Source: Diploptera punctata
Lineage: Eukaryota; Arthropoda; Insecta; Blattodea; Blaberidae
Direction: 5' to 3'
Length of the DNA stretch: 64,000 nucleotides
Assembly (NCBI GenBank): GCA_030220185.1
Contig: JASPKZ010004576.1
Coordinates: 199,001 to 263,000, forward strand
Part shown: positions 11,151 to 22,084 of the stretch, piece after piece
Numbering within the stretch: the stretch's first letter is position 1
How the letters are laid out: each line of letters opens with the position of its first letter
Translations under genes and position numbers: made by a program
The notes under the pieces: generated by a model
Database searches by the model: none
Seen by the model: only the letters and a program-made list of their open reading frames with translations
Told to the model about the DNA's origin: nothing

Positions 11151-12104
11151 TTAATTTCTACCTGTGACCATATATTTAGTTTTACTGATATTTACTTCCA
11201 GTCCTAATTTCTTAGTGTTACTCAATAGTGTGTGCGTGTTGGCCTTTAGTATCTCCTCGCTATCGGCCAATAGTACTACTACATCATCAGCATAAACTAA
11301 CAGCTTATTAATACCATTCAGTTGTAAGCCTTCCTCATTCTCTAAAGATTTAATGGCATGCTCTAGTACAAAATTAAATAGTAGAGGAGATAGTGCATCT
11401 CCTTGCTTCAACCCATTCAGGATTTCAAAAGTGTCTGAAAACTGTTTGCCTACACGCACCCTACTATTTGAGCCATTTAGACACATTCGTATAAGTCTAA
11501 CTAACTTTTTAGGAATTCCGAACTCCAGCAGGATACTATATAACTTCTCCCTCTTAATTGAATCATATGCTTTTTTGAAGTCTACATATAGTTGATGTAC
11601 AGTGCCATTATATTCCCATTTCTTTTCTAAAATCTGTCTTATACTAAAAATCTGATCTGTTGTAGACCTGTTTCTTCTAAATGCACATTGATGATCTCCT
11701 AGAGTGTCATCAATGTAGGGAGTAAGTCTGCTTACTAATATATTTGTGTAGTTGTTGCAATCAGTTTTATCTCCTTTCTTATAAATTGGTACGATAATTG
11801 ATTCCTTCCATTCATCTGGAAGAGCTTCTTTTTCCCAAATCATACTAAGCAACCAGCGTATTTTGTCTATCAATTTTTCTCCTCCTGATTTTATGAGTTC
11901 TGCTGGGATCTCATCTGAACCTGATGCTTTATACATCTTCAATTTTTCAATCGCCATTTCTACCTCTAATGCACTTGGCTCTGCGACTAGCATTTCTGCT
12001 GTCTGTAACTTATCCTCCTCAATGTCCTGTTCTGTATGTACATTTAATAGCTGATTAAAGTAACTTTTCCATCTATTTAATATACTCCTATAATCTGCAA
12101 TCAT
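11151..12104 (-). pseudogene. LINE-2 reverse transcriptase, long open frame
   Basis: A 317-codon open frame. Motifs in order: PDEWKESIIVPIYKKGD (~residues 96-112), HQCAFRRNRSTTDQIF, LYVDFKKAYDSI (motif A), NGLKQGDALSPLLFN (motif B) and LLVYADDVVVLL (motif C with both catalytic aspartates), then LEVNISKTKYM. Between NNY and NILVSRL there seems to be a short in-frame loss of the segment that usually reads as the RGIS block in this kind of RT. The preceding 5' coding region (12105-12340) continues in broken frames (for example REKINDLEMNAKNRNIRELY). It is the best-preserved RT in the window. Confidence 0.8.
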
Positions 12105-12341
12105 ATCCCCATTTTCATTTCGAATTATGTTTGTTCTAGCCTGAAACCCTTCTTCTCTATACTAATTCCCTGATATAATTCTCTAATGTTCCTATTTTTT
12201 GCATTCATTTCAAGATCATTAATCTTCTCTCTCAAATATTCCCTCTTTTTACTCTTTAGTAACTTAGTGGTTTCCCGTCTAATACTACCCAAATGCTCTA
12301 AATTTACCTCATTTGGCTCGTGTAACCATTTAATTTTTGCA

Positions 12342-12370
12342 ATAATAATAATAATAATAATAATATAATA

Positions 12371-12415
<45 letters not shown>
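12342..12415. repeat. (AAT)n microsatellite, right flank of LINE-2
   Basis: AAT units with one ATATAATAAAT interruption adjoin the 5' truncation point of the LINE-2 copy. Confidence 0.95.
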
Positions 12416-12416
<1 letters not shown>

Positions 12417-12954
12417 TGTTTTCCAATGATCCACTGTATAATCTACCTGGATAGTTTAGATTCACAATTGGATCTGATAGGTGGTACTGCGATCTGGTCA
12501 TAGGAATTTATTTATTTATTTGTGTATTTATTTTGAGTGGGCCCCTGGATGTTTTAGATTTACAATTGGACCCGGTAGGTGGCGCTGTGATCGGATTATA
12601 GAAAACTATTTTTAATGTTTTTTTTTAGATTTTTTAAATATGTTTCATATATTAGAACATAAAACCCCAGAATTTCACCCCACTACCCCCAATATTCTTA
12701 AAATTAAAAAAATAATAATTGGTGGTTAAAACTTTCAGAGAAGTTCATTAATATTTAATCTTCTGAGAATAATTCAGGCACGACATTGTCTGTCGGGTGT
12801 AGTGATTATCTTCCTTACTTCTAATCCCAATGGTCGATGGTTCGAACCCGGCCGAGGTCGATGGATATTTTAGAATGGAAAAAATCCAAACAACAAGTCC
12901 TTCGGAAAGGACTTTCTTTAAGGCGTATGTCCCGATTCTGAAGATTTTCAGCCT
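12416..12954. other. unrecognised DNA with a local tandem motif and a tRNA-like head
   Basis: Two related blocks, near 12440-12490 and 12540-12590, share TTTAGATTYACAATTGGAYC and GGTGG-type text. A tRNA-like SINE head lies at 12790-12866, with B-box-like GGTTCGAACCCGG followed by CCGAGGTCGATGGATA as at 4165. No coding region seen. Confidence 0.45.
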
Positions 12955-13190
12955 CGTAAAAAATTGCTTTAAATATTAATATAAGTAGTAGATAAATCAG
13001 TCGTCCTCAATTAAAATGGATTTTTGTTTTAAAAAATTCGTTAATTAGTTTAAACCATGTAGGCCTTTCTGAACATGTTCCATCTTCGGCATGTCATTTG
13101 GTACATGGAACATGTACTGAAAATGCCTACGTGGTATTATCTAATTGACGAAGTTTGTTTAAATAGAAATCAAACTTTTTAAACTCCAAG
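12955..13190. mobile_element. FB-like palindromic element, short-arm copy
   Basis: Arms of about 55 bp (GTTTAAACCATGTAGGCCTTT on the left and its diverged inverse near 13125-13180) flank a 20-bp loop around CTTCGGCATGTCATTTGGTAC. CAGTCGTCCTCAA and TTTCTGAACATGTTCCATCTTCGGCA are shared with the other FB copies. Ends are not defined. Confidence 0.55.
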
Positions 13191-13197
13191 AGCGACA

Positions 13198-13515
13198 GAC
13201 CTAGAAGGTCCTTCGCCTACCAGCCGGCTGCTGGCCTCACGTCCGCATGTGCTAATAACAGAGGTATGTGATCATAAGCCTGTGTAGGGGTGACATGTGG
13301 TCAGCATGTCGGGTCCGCCAGTCGATATAGCTGGTCTTCTCAATCTGGAGTCGCTACTTATTGTATCTACCCAAATTACTCACGATGCTGGGTGGGCATC
13401 GGTCCCTTACTGGCAGAAATTCCATGAGAAAATTTCTTCCCCCATGGGGACTCGAACAAGCGCAAGTCCCGTAGCTCTACGCCAGGGCATCTTGCCTTAA
13501 CCAATCGGCTACTTC
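13198..13515 (-). mobile_element. SINE-C, tRNA-headed
   Basis: A full copy of the family seen at 3559-3886: minus-strand head with GTTCGAGTCCCC as B box and GATTGGTTAAGGC as A box, body with GATGCTGGGTGGGCA and GACATGTGGTCAGCATGTCGG, and an end at CCAGCCGGCTGCTGGCC. Confidence 0.7.
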
Positions 13516-13630
13516 TCACGTATTTATAAATTGGGTTCATGAAAAAAAACTATGGTTTTAGGTAAAATATATACAATTTATCATATTCTGACACAAATTA
13601 TAACCCCAATATACGTTAGGTGAAATAACA
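13516..13630. other. short unassigned gap
   Basis: AT-rich DNA between two SINEs, nothing recognised. Confidence 0.4.
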
Positions 13631-13919
13631 ATAGTAATTCTGCCCCAGGGCAGGTCTTTCACTGCAGTCATAGCATTTTCAAGCTATGCTTTGCAGATTT
13701 ACTAGGGAATTATAGGTGTGGTAGCTTCCCGTTGCTTTCCACACCGGTGAAGGATGCTGATGGCCGGATGATTTTCGGGAACCTTTGGATCCTAAGCTTC
13801 CTGACATTTGTCGTACAGGTGAGCAAAAAACCCGAAAAAACCTCATCCAGGAGTCTGTCCCGACGGGGAATCGAATTCGGGCCCGCTGCGTGACATGGCA
13901 GCGGTGGACAGGTGAAATA
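13631..13919 (-). mobile_element. SINE-A, first member of a SINE dimer
   Basis: The minus-strand tRNA-like head has lost about 20 bp around the A box (GACATGGCA joins GCGGTGGAC directly). The B box reads GAATTCGATTCCC. The body (CACCGGTGTGGAAAGCAACGG, inverted) is intact, ending in the ATAGTAATTCTGCC terminus. It is joined to a second SINE-A by a 21-bp spacer. The same dimer occurs at 18657-19265. Confidence 0.75.
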
Positions 13920-13940
13920 TGGTACATAAAATTCGTATCT

Positions 13941-14271
13941 ATCCATCCACAGTAATTTAGCCCGAGGGCAGGTCTTTCACTGCAATCATAGCATTTTCAT
14001 GCTATGCTTTGCAGATTTATAGGGAATTATAGGTGTGGTAGTTTACCGTTGCTTTCCACACCGGCCAAGGATGATGATGATAATGATAAGGACTATGATG
14101 GTGTCCGGATGCTTTTCGGAGACCGTTGGGTCCTAACCTTCCTAGCATTTGTCTTACAGGCGAGGAAAAAAACCGATAAAACCTCACCCAAGAGCCTGTC
14201 CCGACGGGGAATCGAACCCGGTCCCCCTACGTGACAAGGCAGCACGCTACATCGAGACCACAGCGATGGAC
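13941..14271 (-). mobile_element. SINE-A, second member of a SINE dimer
   Basis: A full-length copy with the head at the right (GTCCATCGCTGTGGTCTCGA, minus strand) and the ATCC-repeat tail at the left. A perfect 11-bp duplication, AAAATTCGTAT, flanks it at 13928-13938 and 14272-14282. (AAT)n follows. Confidence 0.8.
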
Positions 14272-14282
14272 AAAATTCGTAT

Positions 14283-14297
14283 AATAAATAATAAATA

Positions 14298-14345
<48 letters not shown>

Positions 14346-14352
14346 TAATGAT
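14283..14352. repeat. (AAT)n microsatellite
   Basis: AAT units with short ATAAAT interruptions, between SINE-A and the 3' end of a minus-strand LINE-J copy, whose own tail is (ATT)n. Confidence 0.9.
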
Positions 14353-14890
14353 TTATTTTAGCTGGCAGAGTTAAGGCCATAAGGCCTTCTCTTCCACTCA
14401 ACCAGCGAATAGTAAAATTATACAAAAATTACGTACATATTACAATTTTAAGATATTAAAATACAGACTAAACAAAATACAATGATGATGGATCTAATAC
14501 TAGCTAATGCTAACAAAAACATAGAATATAATAAAATTAAAATGATATAAAATAAAGTAAGTAGCTTCCTACATGATTATTAATAGAATGCTCTATATAG
14601 TTGTTATGTAGTTAATGTTTTCATTGTGTCGAACTTAAGATATCAGTTAATTTGGATTTAAATAATGATAGCGATTGACAGTCCCTGACATGACTGGGAA
14701 GTGAGTTCCATGCTCTAGCCATAGATATTGTGTAAGATTCAGAGTACAGACAGGTCCTGTTGTTGTGGTATCAAAAGTAAAGAAGAGTCTTGTGATCTTG
14801 TTCCTAAATTGGTGATGAGCCGATAAATGTTGAAAACGTGTTGTTAAATAAGTTGGTAAATATGTGTGCAGAATTTGGAATAGTAAGGTA
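14353..14890 (-). mobile_element. LINE-J 3' end (Jockey/CR1-like)
   Basis: On the minus strand the fragment carries degraded coding text similar to the conserved C-terminal region at 48329-48733 (LPTYLTTRFQHLSAHHQF-like, then LWLEHGTHFPVMSGTVNRY-like), and ends in GGCCTTATGGCCTTAACTCTGCCAGCTAAAATAAA plus an (ATT)n tail. That terminal block also closes the copies at 25437, 30342 and 48299. Confidence 0.65.
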
Positions 14891-14891
14891 A

Positions 14892-14924
14892 GTAATGATG
14901 ATGGTGATGATGATGATGATGATG

Positions 14925-14969
<45 letters not shown>
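14892..14969. repeat. (GAT)n/(AAT)n microsatellite, left flank of LINE-1c
   Basis: GATGATGAT units grade into about 14 AAT units directly adjoining the 3' end of the minus-strand LINE-1c. Confidence 0.9.
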
Positions 14970-14973
<4 letters not shown>

Positions 14974-14993
14974 CTTAATACAGGCTTTCCACT

Positions 14994-15414
14994 TTACAGC
15001 AGTTTGCCCTTGATTCCTGCTTTCCAGAGATTCCTATCTTCCCATTGTCCATCTTCCATACCCCTCTTCATCATGGCATCATATATTCCCTCATACCATG
15101 TTCTTCTACTTCTTCCCCTTCTCCTTCTGCCTGGTACCATCCAATCCAACACCTGTTTAGGCCACTGGTCTTCCGGCATCCGTTGTACATGTCCATACCA
15201 TTGTAGAGCTCTCTTTGTTATCCTATCGATAACAGTTTCCTGTGCATCCATTTCTTGTCTGATATATGTATTTCGAATATGTTGTAGCCTGGATATTCTC
15301 ATACTTCTCCGTAATCCATCCATTTCTGTCGCCAAGATTCTTTCTCTGCATCCTTTCATTTATTGTCCAGCTTTCTGATCCATATGTAAGTATACTTTCT
15401 ATTATTGTCTGCAT
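14994..15414 (-). pseudogene. LINE-1c C-terminal region
   Basis: Overlapping frames give ILTYGSESWTINERMQRK, MRISRLQHIRNTYIRQEM, RALQWYGHVQRMPEDQWPKQ and PGRRRRGRSRRTWYEGI. These are the conserved post-RT blocks of this LINE group. A frameshift separates the first block from the rest. Confidence 0.65.
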
Positions 15415-15516
15415 AATCCTTTTTTTTTTTTTCTGGTCAAATTTCTATTCCATAAAAGACCATTCAGGGATCTAATCGCCTTCCTTGCACAATTTACTCT
15501 GTTAGTAATATCTTTT

Positions 15517-16806
15517 TCACAAGTTACCAGATTTATCTATTATAGATCCAAGATATTTAAATTCTTCAACACGTTTAATTATCATATTATTTATTTGTAG
15601 GTCTTCTGAATTTCCTCCGATTACCATATATTCTGTTTTAATATAATTTATCTTCAGTCCACCTACCTCAAATGCATCGACCAACTTTCTTATCATATAT
15701 TCTATATCTTCTTTATCTTGTCCTATTATAATCTGGCCATCAGCGAATAATAAATTGTGCAGTAAATGGCCATTAATGTCGATTCCCATTCCCCTACATG
15801 ACATTCCATTTCATTAATACTGCTTGTAAATATATCTTAAACAATGTTGGTGACATCCCGCATCCTTGTCTTAATCCTTTTGTTATATCAAATTCTGAGG
15901 ATATTCTATTTCCAAGCTTAATACTTGCTTTACAATCATACATTCTTTTTATAAAATGTATGAGAGATTTAGATATTCCAAACTTCTCCATTGCCAACCA
16001 AAGCTTGTTGATGGGTAAAGAGTCATATGCCTTTTCCAGGTCTATACATGCCATATGAACTTATTTTCCTTTAGCCAACATCTTTTCCGTAATCTGCCTG
16101 ATCACAAATATATTATCAAGGCAGGATTTACCTGCTGTGAAACCTGTTTGTTCTTCTGATATTGTATTTTGTATTAGTTCCTCCAATCTGATTTTAATAA
16201 TTGTACTTAACGTTCTACTAATTGCTGTCATAACACTGATGCCTTTATAGTTTGATGGATCTCTTTTATTCCCTTTATTTTTATATATTGCACTAATATA
16301 CGATAACTTCCACTCATCTGGAATAGGATCTCCTTCTATCACTTGGTTAAAAAGTCTAGTTAAAATTCTTATAATTCCTGAACCACCATATTTAATTAGT
16401 TCCATGGTTATTCCTCCTGGACCTGCCGTTTTCCATTTTTTGCTGTTCTCAACACGTTTCTTACCTCCTCTTCTGTTATAGGTTCTATTAAGTCACCCTT
16501 TCCATTATCCATTGTAGCATAGTCTATAAATTCTCTCCTAGTTTCTGTTAAAAGCATTTTAAAATATTCCTGAAAAGTTTTCATTGGTACTAAATTAAAA
16601 CTCTTTGCCATATTATCATTTCGCATGTTCGTAATTGTCCTCCATGCTTGGGCTGACTTTGAATAGTCTACTGTATGCTCGATTTCTCCACATACCCTAT
16701 TCCACATTTCTTTTTTATGTTTCCTGACTTCTACTTTAACCTTTCTTTTAAGTATGTTATAACTTTGACTATTTAACTCATGCCCCAAATGGGAGTCAAT
16801 GACCAA
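15517..16806 (-). pseudogene. LINE-1c reverse transcriptase with FADG in place of FADD
   Basis: Broken into several frames. In order: YNILKRKVKVEVRKHKKEMW, EEEVRNVLRTAKNGK, PDEWKLSYISAIYKNKG, NYKGISVM, EEQTGFTAGKSC, CIDLEKAYDSL (motif A), KGLRQGCGMSPTLFK (motif B) and LLFADGQIIIGQDK. Motif C of active RTs ends in two aspartates; here the second is Gly. The same FADG occurs in the other 1c copy at 57275-58350, so it is a property of this sublineage and not a private mutation. Confidence 0.75.
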
Positions 16807-17216
16807 TCACGTTTCAATGATTTCTGTTTTACAACCAATCAGAGTCGTGTTTCACCAAATATTTATCAGTGTTATAATTACCATATTAAAGAAAGCTGCT
16901 CCTTACAATATTGCGTCCCTTTGGCAATAAATAGTATGATCTGGTTGCAGTGATAAACAAATGAAGCAGTAGAAGCGTACCTATCGTTTCTCATTTGTTT
17001 TCAAACATCGCCGTTTACATTAAATATATAAATATTTTAAAATAACTATAGTTAAATAATGATTTGTGAGTAAACAGCTTAATTTTATTCGTTAAATAGT
17101 CCTAACAAATGCCACTCTTGATTTCCAAATTCTCTAGATAAATTCACTCCTCACTTCGTGAGTCGTGAATTTATCGATAATTTGGAAATCACTCGTGGCA
17201 TTACTTATGATAATCT
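16790..17216 (-). mobile_element. HP element, hairpin-ended insertion in a LINE
   Basis: The insert splits the LINE-1c linker between DEDYHK and YNILKRK. Its right end is a ~90-bp inverted repeat (ATGCCAC..TGATTTCCAAATT on one arm, its inverse on the other, around CTCACTTCGTGAG), and its left end is GACTATTTAACTCATGCCCC. Related copies lie at 27635-28053, 36911-37666 and 37697-38316. No coding capacity. The transposition class is not clear to me. Confidence 0.7.
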
Positions 17217-18276
17217 TCATCTTTCTTGGAACTTAAATATTTTTGATATGCATTTTTCTTTTCTGTTATGATATCAAGTATTTCCTTATTCACCCAATGG
17301 TTTTTATGGTGTTTATCATTTTCCAGACCAAGTGATTCTCTTGCTGCTTCATGTATATATTTTTTCAAATGTTCATAAATAACGACAGAGTTCCAATCTT
17401 CATCAAATTTTAATTTTTCAGTGAGGCGTTGGGCATATAGATTTTTAATACTCTCATCTTGTAGTAAATGTAGATTATATCTACATTTTTCTAATTCATT
17501 TTCTATTTCTATATTTTGATCTTTATTTGCCTTTTGCCTGTTTATAGGGCATACTATCCTAGTTGACAGCATATAATGATCTGTTCCACATTCGGGTCCT
17601 CGATTCACTCTAACGTCTTGAACTATACATTTCTTCGTTTCCTCACTATTACATAATCAATTATCGATCGTAGACCTTTAGTGCGTTGTTCCCACGTATA
17701 TCTATGGATGTCCCGATGTTTAAACATCGAATTCATAATAATTAGGTCATTCACTTTGCATTCTTCTTTTAAACGTTGTCCATTTTCATTCTCAATATCT
17801 TCTCCATATGGACCAACTATGTCACCTGTCCCCTTTCCAACTCTGCTATTCAAATCTCCCATAATTATTAATTCCTTCTTTTGAGAAATCTTTTCTACCA
17901 ATCCAGTAAGTTTTTCAAAGTATTGTTCCTTTATTACTTGTGATGCATCGTTTGTTGGGGCATATGTATCTATTATTACTACTTCTTTCCCATATATAGT
18001 TATTTCCATAACCATAAATCTTTCATCTATTTCTTCTATTTGTTTTATTGAGGATTTCCATTTCTTCTTAATTAAAATTGATACTCCTCCTTTAGCTCTC
18101 TCCGATTTTTCCATCCCACTCCATACATGCATGTATTCGCCAATCATTTCTTGACCTTTCCCTTTCCTTTTCGTTTCTGTCACAACTGCTATATCCACCC
18201 CCTTCTTTGTAATCTCGTTAAGTACTTCATTATTCTTAGCATTCCAACCTTGTATGTTCCAAGTTGCCAAAATCAT
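17201..18276 (-). pseudogene. LINE-1c apurinic endonuclease with native start
   Basis: ATG at 18276 begins MILATWNIQGWN, the usual first beta strand of LINE endonucleases. It continues with VVTETKRKGKG, IDTYAPTNDAS, MGDLNSRVG and RYTWEQRTKGLRSIIDYVIV. A frameshift near 17620 moves the last block, NRGPECGTDHYML (normally the SDH end), to another frame that runs to SKKDEDYHK at 17204, where the HP insertion starts. The leader upstream holds no long ORF. Confidence 0.8.
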
Positions 18277-18576
18277 TGTCCTTTTTCTTAGCCAAAGTCT
18301 ATGCCTATTGATCTGTCCGGCTTTATCTCTCTTTGCAGGAAACGTAACAATTATTTTTTATGGAACGGGTTGTCAGCCCTTCGCCAACCCCCGCATTTGG
18401 GGGACCTAACCAGAGCCTCATTTGCCGGTTTTCGGGATTCCTATTGGGCCTTCTCGGCTACCGTAGCGGTCACGGGGAAACTAGTCCCCACCGTACATCA
18501 CCACAATAGGCTATTCCATACTTCCCGTTGCCCACCCCTCGGGACGTGGACCACTGAGGTTGGATTTTGAGGGGCT

Positions 18577-18614
18577 AATAATAATAATAATAACAATAAA
18601 AATAATAATAATAA
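18577..18614. repeat. (AAT)n microsatellite, right flank of LINE-1c
   Basis: AAT units with CAAT and AAAAAT interruptions follow the 5' leader of LINE-1c. The adjoining GTTAGCAGACTGATACGT block recurs after the (AAT)n at 19350. Confidence 0.9.
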
Positions 18615-18656
18615 GTTAGCAGACTGATACGTTCCCAGGGGAGAAAAAAGGTAATT

Positions 18657-18901
18657 GCATTTTCATGCTATGCTCTGCAGCTTTACTAGGGAATTATTGG
18701 TGTGGTAGCTTCCCGTTACTTTCCACACCGGTGAAGGATGTTGGTGATGATGGCCGGATGATTTTCGGGGACCTTTGGGTCATACGCTTCCTGACATTTG
18801 TCTTACAGGTGAGGAAAAACCTCGAAAAAAACCTATTCCAGGAGTCTGACCCGACGGGGAATCGAACTCGGGCCCGCTGCCTCGAGACCATAGCGGTGGA
18901 C
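18657..18901 (-). mobile_element. SINE-A, first member of second dimer
   Basis: Tail-truncated copy (it starts inside the GCATTTTCATGCTATGC block) with a head that lacks the segment between CCGCTG and CCTCGAGACC. It is followed by GGTGAAATGTGGTAGAAA and a second SINE-A, the same order and spacer as 13631-14271. Confidence 0.7.
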
Positions 18902-18930
18902 AGGTGAAATGTGGTAGAAAAATTCGTATC

Positions 18931-19265
18931 CATCCATCCATCCATAGTAATTCTACCCGAGGGCAGGTCTTTCATTGCAATCATAGCATTTTCATGCTAT
19001 GCTCTGCAGCTTTACTAGGGAATTATAGGTGTGGTAGCTTCCCGTTGCTTTCCACACCGGTGAAGGATGATTATGGTAATGATAAGGATGATGATGATGA
19101 TGGCCGGATGATTTTCGGGGACCGTTGGGCCCTAAGCTTCCTGTTATTTCTCTTACAGGTGAGGAAAAACCCCGAACTCACCCAGGAGCCTGTCCCGACG
19201 GGGAATCGAACCTGGGCCCCCTACGTGACAAGGCAGGACGCTACCTCGAGACAACAGCGGTGGAC
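18931..19265 (-). mobile_element. SINE-A, second member of second dimer
   Basis: Full-length copy flanked by the 11-bp duplication AAAATTCGTAT (18919-18929 and 19266-19276). That is the same duplication as in the dimer at 13941-14271, so the dimers are paralogous copies rather than independent insertions. Confidence 0.8.
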
Positions 19266-19284
19266 AAAATTCGTATAATAAGTA

Positions 19285-19287
19285 ATG

Positions 19288-19349
<62 letters not shown>
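19285..19349. repeat. (AAT)n microsatellite
   Basis: About 20 AAT units after the SINE dimer, followed by a second copy of the GTTAGCAGACTGATACGT block. Confidence 0.95.
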
Positions 19350-19350
<1 letters not shown>

Positions 19351-20364
19351 TTAGCAGACTGATACGTGCCCAGGAGAAAATAAAGTAATTGCATTGAAAT
19401 CCAGACTCTAATGACAAGCGAACAAATAAATGGTCGATTACATGAATATAGGAAAATGAATTCTGTGATGAGATAGCATTAATTAAAAATTGTCTTGTTC
19501 CTTTTTTAAATGTTACCTATTTGTAAGTTTTCTCGTAAAAAAATAACTTGTTGCTCTCAACTGTTTCCAATGGCATTGATAAAGTAAAAATAATGTCATT
19601 AGCATAAACTCGTAATGGTCGAGAATCAATTCAAAATGATGTATAATGTAATTTTTGTCTCTATTTCTACAAAAATACACAGAAGTATAACGTAATTCCA
19701 TAATAACATTGTAACATTTTTGTAGAGTGAATGTTGGATTCATTATAGTCAACCAGGCGTGCTAATTGATTTCATAGAATGTTCTGATTGGAAATTATAC
19801 AGTTTCGTTGATTCAATACAAAATAAATAAAAATTACTTTCTTTTTTAACAGTGCATATCAATTAGTGTTTTATTAGTTACTCGATTTAATTATTGCATT
19901 TATATTGAAGAATTATTTCATTTCGTATTAAAACTTTCTGTTAATTGTAATTTGAAAATCGATTTTTTAAAATTAGTAGGTAGTCAGGTGTTTATTATGG
20001 CTTACTAAATTGGTCCAGAGTTGGGAGTAAAATTTTCCAGCGATAATAATCTGTACACAATAAATATGTGAGATGAATATTTGAATTAACAGATACAGGA
20101 TACAGATATATTTTATATTATTAGCAATCAAAAATGAAGATATAAATAACAAAAGCACATTTTCTAGTTTAATAAATAACGAGTATTATCAAAAGTTAAA
20201 AACATATTTGCAGAAATATCACGGCCACCTGGATTCTCTGAAATCAGATTGTATTATATTCCAAGAGGAATTCGTTGGTCTATGGAGCTATATTTATATT
20301 TCATAGGCCTATTATATGGGTATTATTAATTTAACTGTAGATAATTCATAACTAAATTGTTAAT
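19350..20364. other. intergenic DNA, nothing recognised beyond a short duplication
   Basis: The first ~50 bp duplicate 18613-18660. The remainder is AT-rich with no coding frame or family I recognise. Confidence 0.5.
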
Positions 20365-21115
20365 AACGAACTAACTAACTAACTCACTGGCACTATCGAA
20401 CCCGTAGATTGACGGCCGATCGGACATTAGCTCTCCATATATTCCTATCCTGGGCTAATGTTTTCCAATCATTTCCTGTATAATCTACTTCCCTCTAATC
20501 ATAGTTAATGTTATTCTCCCACCTCATTGTTGGTCTACCAACTGAACGTTTTCCCTCTGCTTTTCCTACAAGAATCTTCCATGCACGTCTTTCATTCCCC
20601 ATTCGTGTCACATGTCCTGCCTGTCGCAGTCTCCGAGAATTAACTGCTCGTATTATATTTGGCTTCCTATAAAGACTATGTAGTTCACTGTTATGTAATC
20701 TTCTCCATTCACCTGTCTGTTCATCTCTCTTTGGCCCTAAATTTTTCCTAAGAACTTTATTCTGAAGTACTCGTAATCTCCTTTCCTCCCTTAAAGTAAG
20801 AGTCAATGTTTCGCATCCCTAAAATATTACTGGTAGAATAATAGTTTTATATATTTTCAGTTTAACGTTTTTTGAAAGGAGTTGGGACGTCAAGAGTCTC
20901 TGTATTGCATAATAGCACGTATTTCCAGAACTGAGCCTATGTTTAATTTCTGTGTGCATCTCATTCCTGTTTGTGATTATTGTTCCTGGGTATTTGAAAT
21001 CAGCCACTTCCTCAAAATTACCCTCATTTGTCATTAGCTGTCCATTTCCATTATACAATGTATTTCTGTGTGTGACCATATATTTAGTTTAATTGATATT
21101 TACTTTAATACAGTA
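20365..21115 (-). mobile_element. LINE-2 3' fragment
   Basis: AACTAACTAACTCACTGGCACTATCG opens the 3' end. Upstream on the minus strand are the blocks RPTMRWENNINYD, GPKRDEQTGEWRRLHN, EIKHRLSSGNTCYYAIQRLL and EVADFKYPGTIITNRNE. It is truncated before the RT domain and frameshifted around 20815. Confidence 0.75.
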
Positions 21116-21202
21116 TGTACATAATTAAATACCGGTAAAGTGGAAGATAAGACCTCACAGTCTTAACTCCATTTGGCAAAATAAGTTATTATTATTATTA
21201 TT
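21116..21202 (+). mobile_element. LINE-J-like 3' terminus with (TTA) tail
   Basis: GATAAGACCTCACAGTCTTAACTC and GGCAAAATAAGTTATTATTATTA resemble the terminal block of LINE-J (GGCCTTAACTCTGCCAGGTAAAATAAAGC plus (ATT)n). Only the last ~70 bp are present. Confidence 0.45.
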
Positions 21203-21921
21203 AGGGCAAGGCAATTAATTATTTTGAATATTTTTCTTGTGAAGGTTGAAACATTGCTTGCACATATGAAATTGCATGACATTTAAAAACGGATTAAATA
21301 AAAGCAATTTGTTAGGGCATTTTTTTGCATTTTCTTAACTTTTTTTAGGGATAGGTCATTTTTTGGAAATTGTTAGGTCATTTTGAGCATTTTTTACACT
21401 TTTCCGGAAGGCTGTGACATTATTTGTATTTCATTTCAGATTTGTATTATAATTCAGTATTTTTCCTTGTCAGTACAATTTCTTGGAATTAAGTAGATGT
21501 TTTGCTAAATACTACCCCTATTTTTCAAAGAATGTGCACAATGAACTTGCCCACTTCTAGGAATTTTATTCAATTTCTTAGAGCTTATGCTAGCTTCTAC
21601 CCCTATTTTTATTGTTAACTGCAATTCAAATTTTTTTGTAAAAGTGCACTGTGTAATTGAAATGTATTTTCTGCAATAAAAGGTACTGTGATATGTATTT
21701 TTTTAATACATTTCTATTGATATTTTGATGTTAAGTTAAATTTTAAGTAATTCAGTAATCAAGTGAGTACTTAATCTAATAAATAGTATTTTTATTGGTA
21801 ATTCTTAACTTTATATACGTCATTTCTTATTTTATCGGTCATTTTTTGTATTTTTTAGGTCATAAATGCATTTTTTATTTTGCATTTTTACCAATTTAGA
21901 GGTCATTAAATGCTTTGCCCT
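21203..21921. mobile_element. non-coding element with inverted ends inside (TTA)n
   Basis: The ends are inverted (AGGGCAAGGCA at the left; inverted right end AGGGCAAAGCA) and the element sits within a (TTA)n array, so the flanking TTA may be a 3-bp duplication. The interior repeats short TTAGGTCATTTTTT-type motifs and has no coding frame. A 3-bp TWA duplication would fit a Harbinger-type MITE, but that is not secure. Confidence 0.6.
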
Positions 21922-21922
21922 A

Positions 21923-21963
<41 letters not shown>
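21922..21963. repeat. (TTA)n microsatellite
   Basis: About 13 TTA units on the right of the 21203-21921 element. Confidence 0.9.
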
Positions 21964-21968
<5 letters not shown>

Positions 21969-22084
21969 CACAAAAATAGTAGTTTATAATTACTAGTTCT
22001 AAATGTAATGTTATTTAAATAAAATACTACTAACTATCCCAAATCCATACTGATTTACTTTTATCTCGAAAATCTTTATGTAGG

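Larger units (their letters stand above)
10457..12341 (-). mobile_element. LINE-2, RT to 3' end, 5'-truncated
   Basis: Read on the minus strand the copy starts at KIKWLHEPNEVN (12330s), runs through an RT domain and a long C-terminal region, and ends in AGTGAGTAAGTAAGTAAG. The endonuclease is missing. (AAT)n runs flank both ends. Fragments of the same family occur at 9963, 20365, 22085, 53025, 56405, 61195 and 63771. Confidence 0.8.
14972..18575 (-). mobile_element. LINE-1c, near full-length copy
   Basis: Minus-strand order: GC-rich 5' leader (about 18575-18277), endonuclease starting at ATG 18276, linker, RT and C-terminal domain ending near 14994. The total is about 3.6 kb including a 0.4-kb HP insertion at 16790-17216. 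(AAT)n lies at both ends. Several frameshifts and stops make it inactive. The 57275-58350 segment is a second, shorter copy. Confidence 0.8.
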
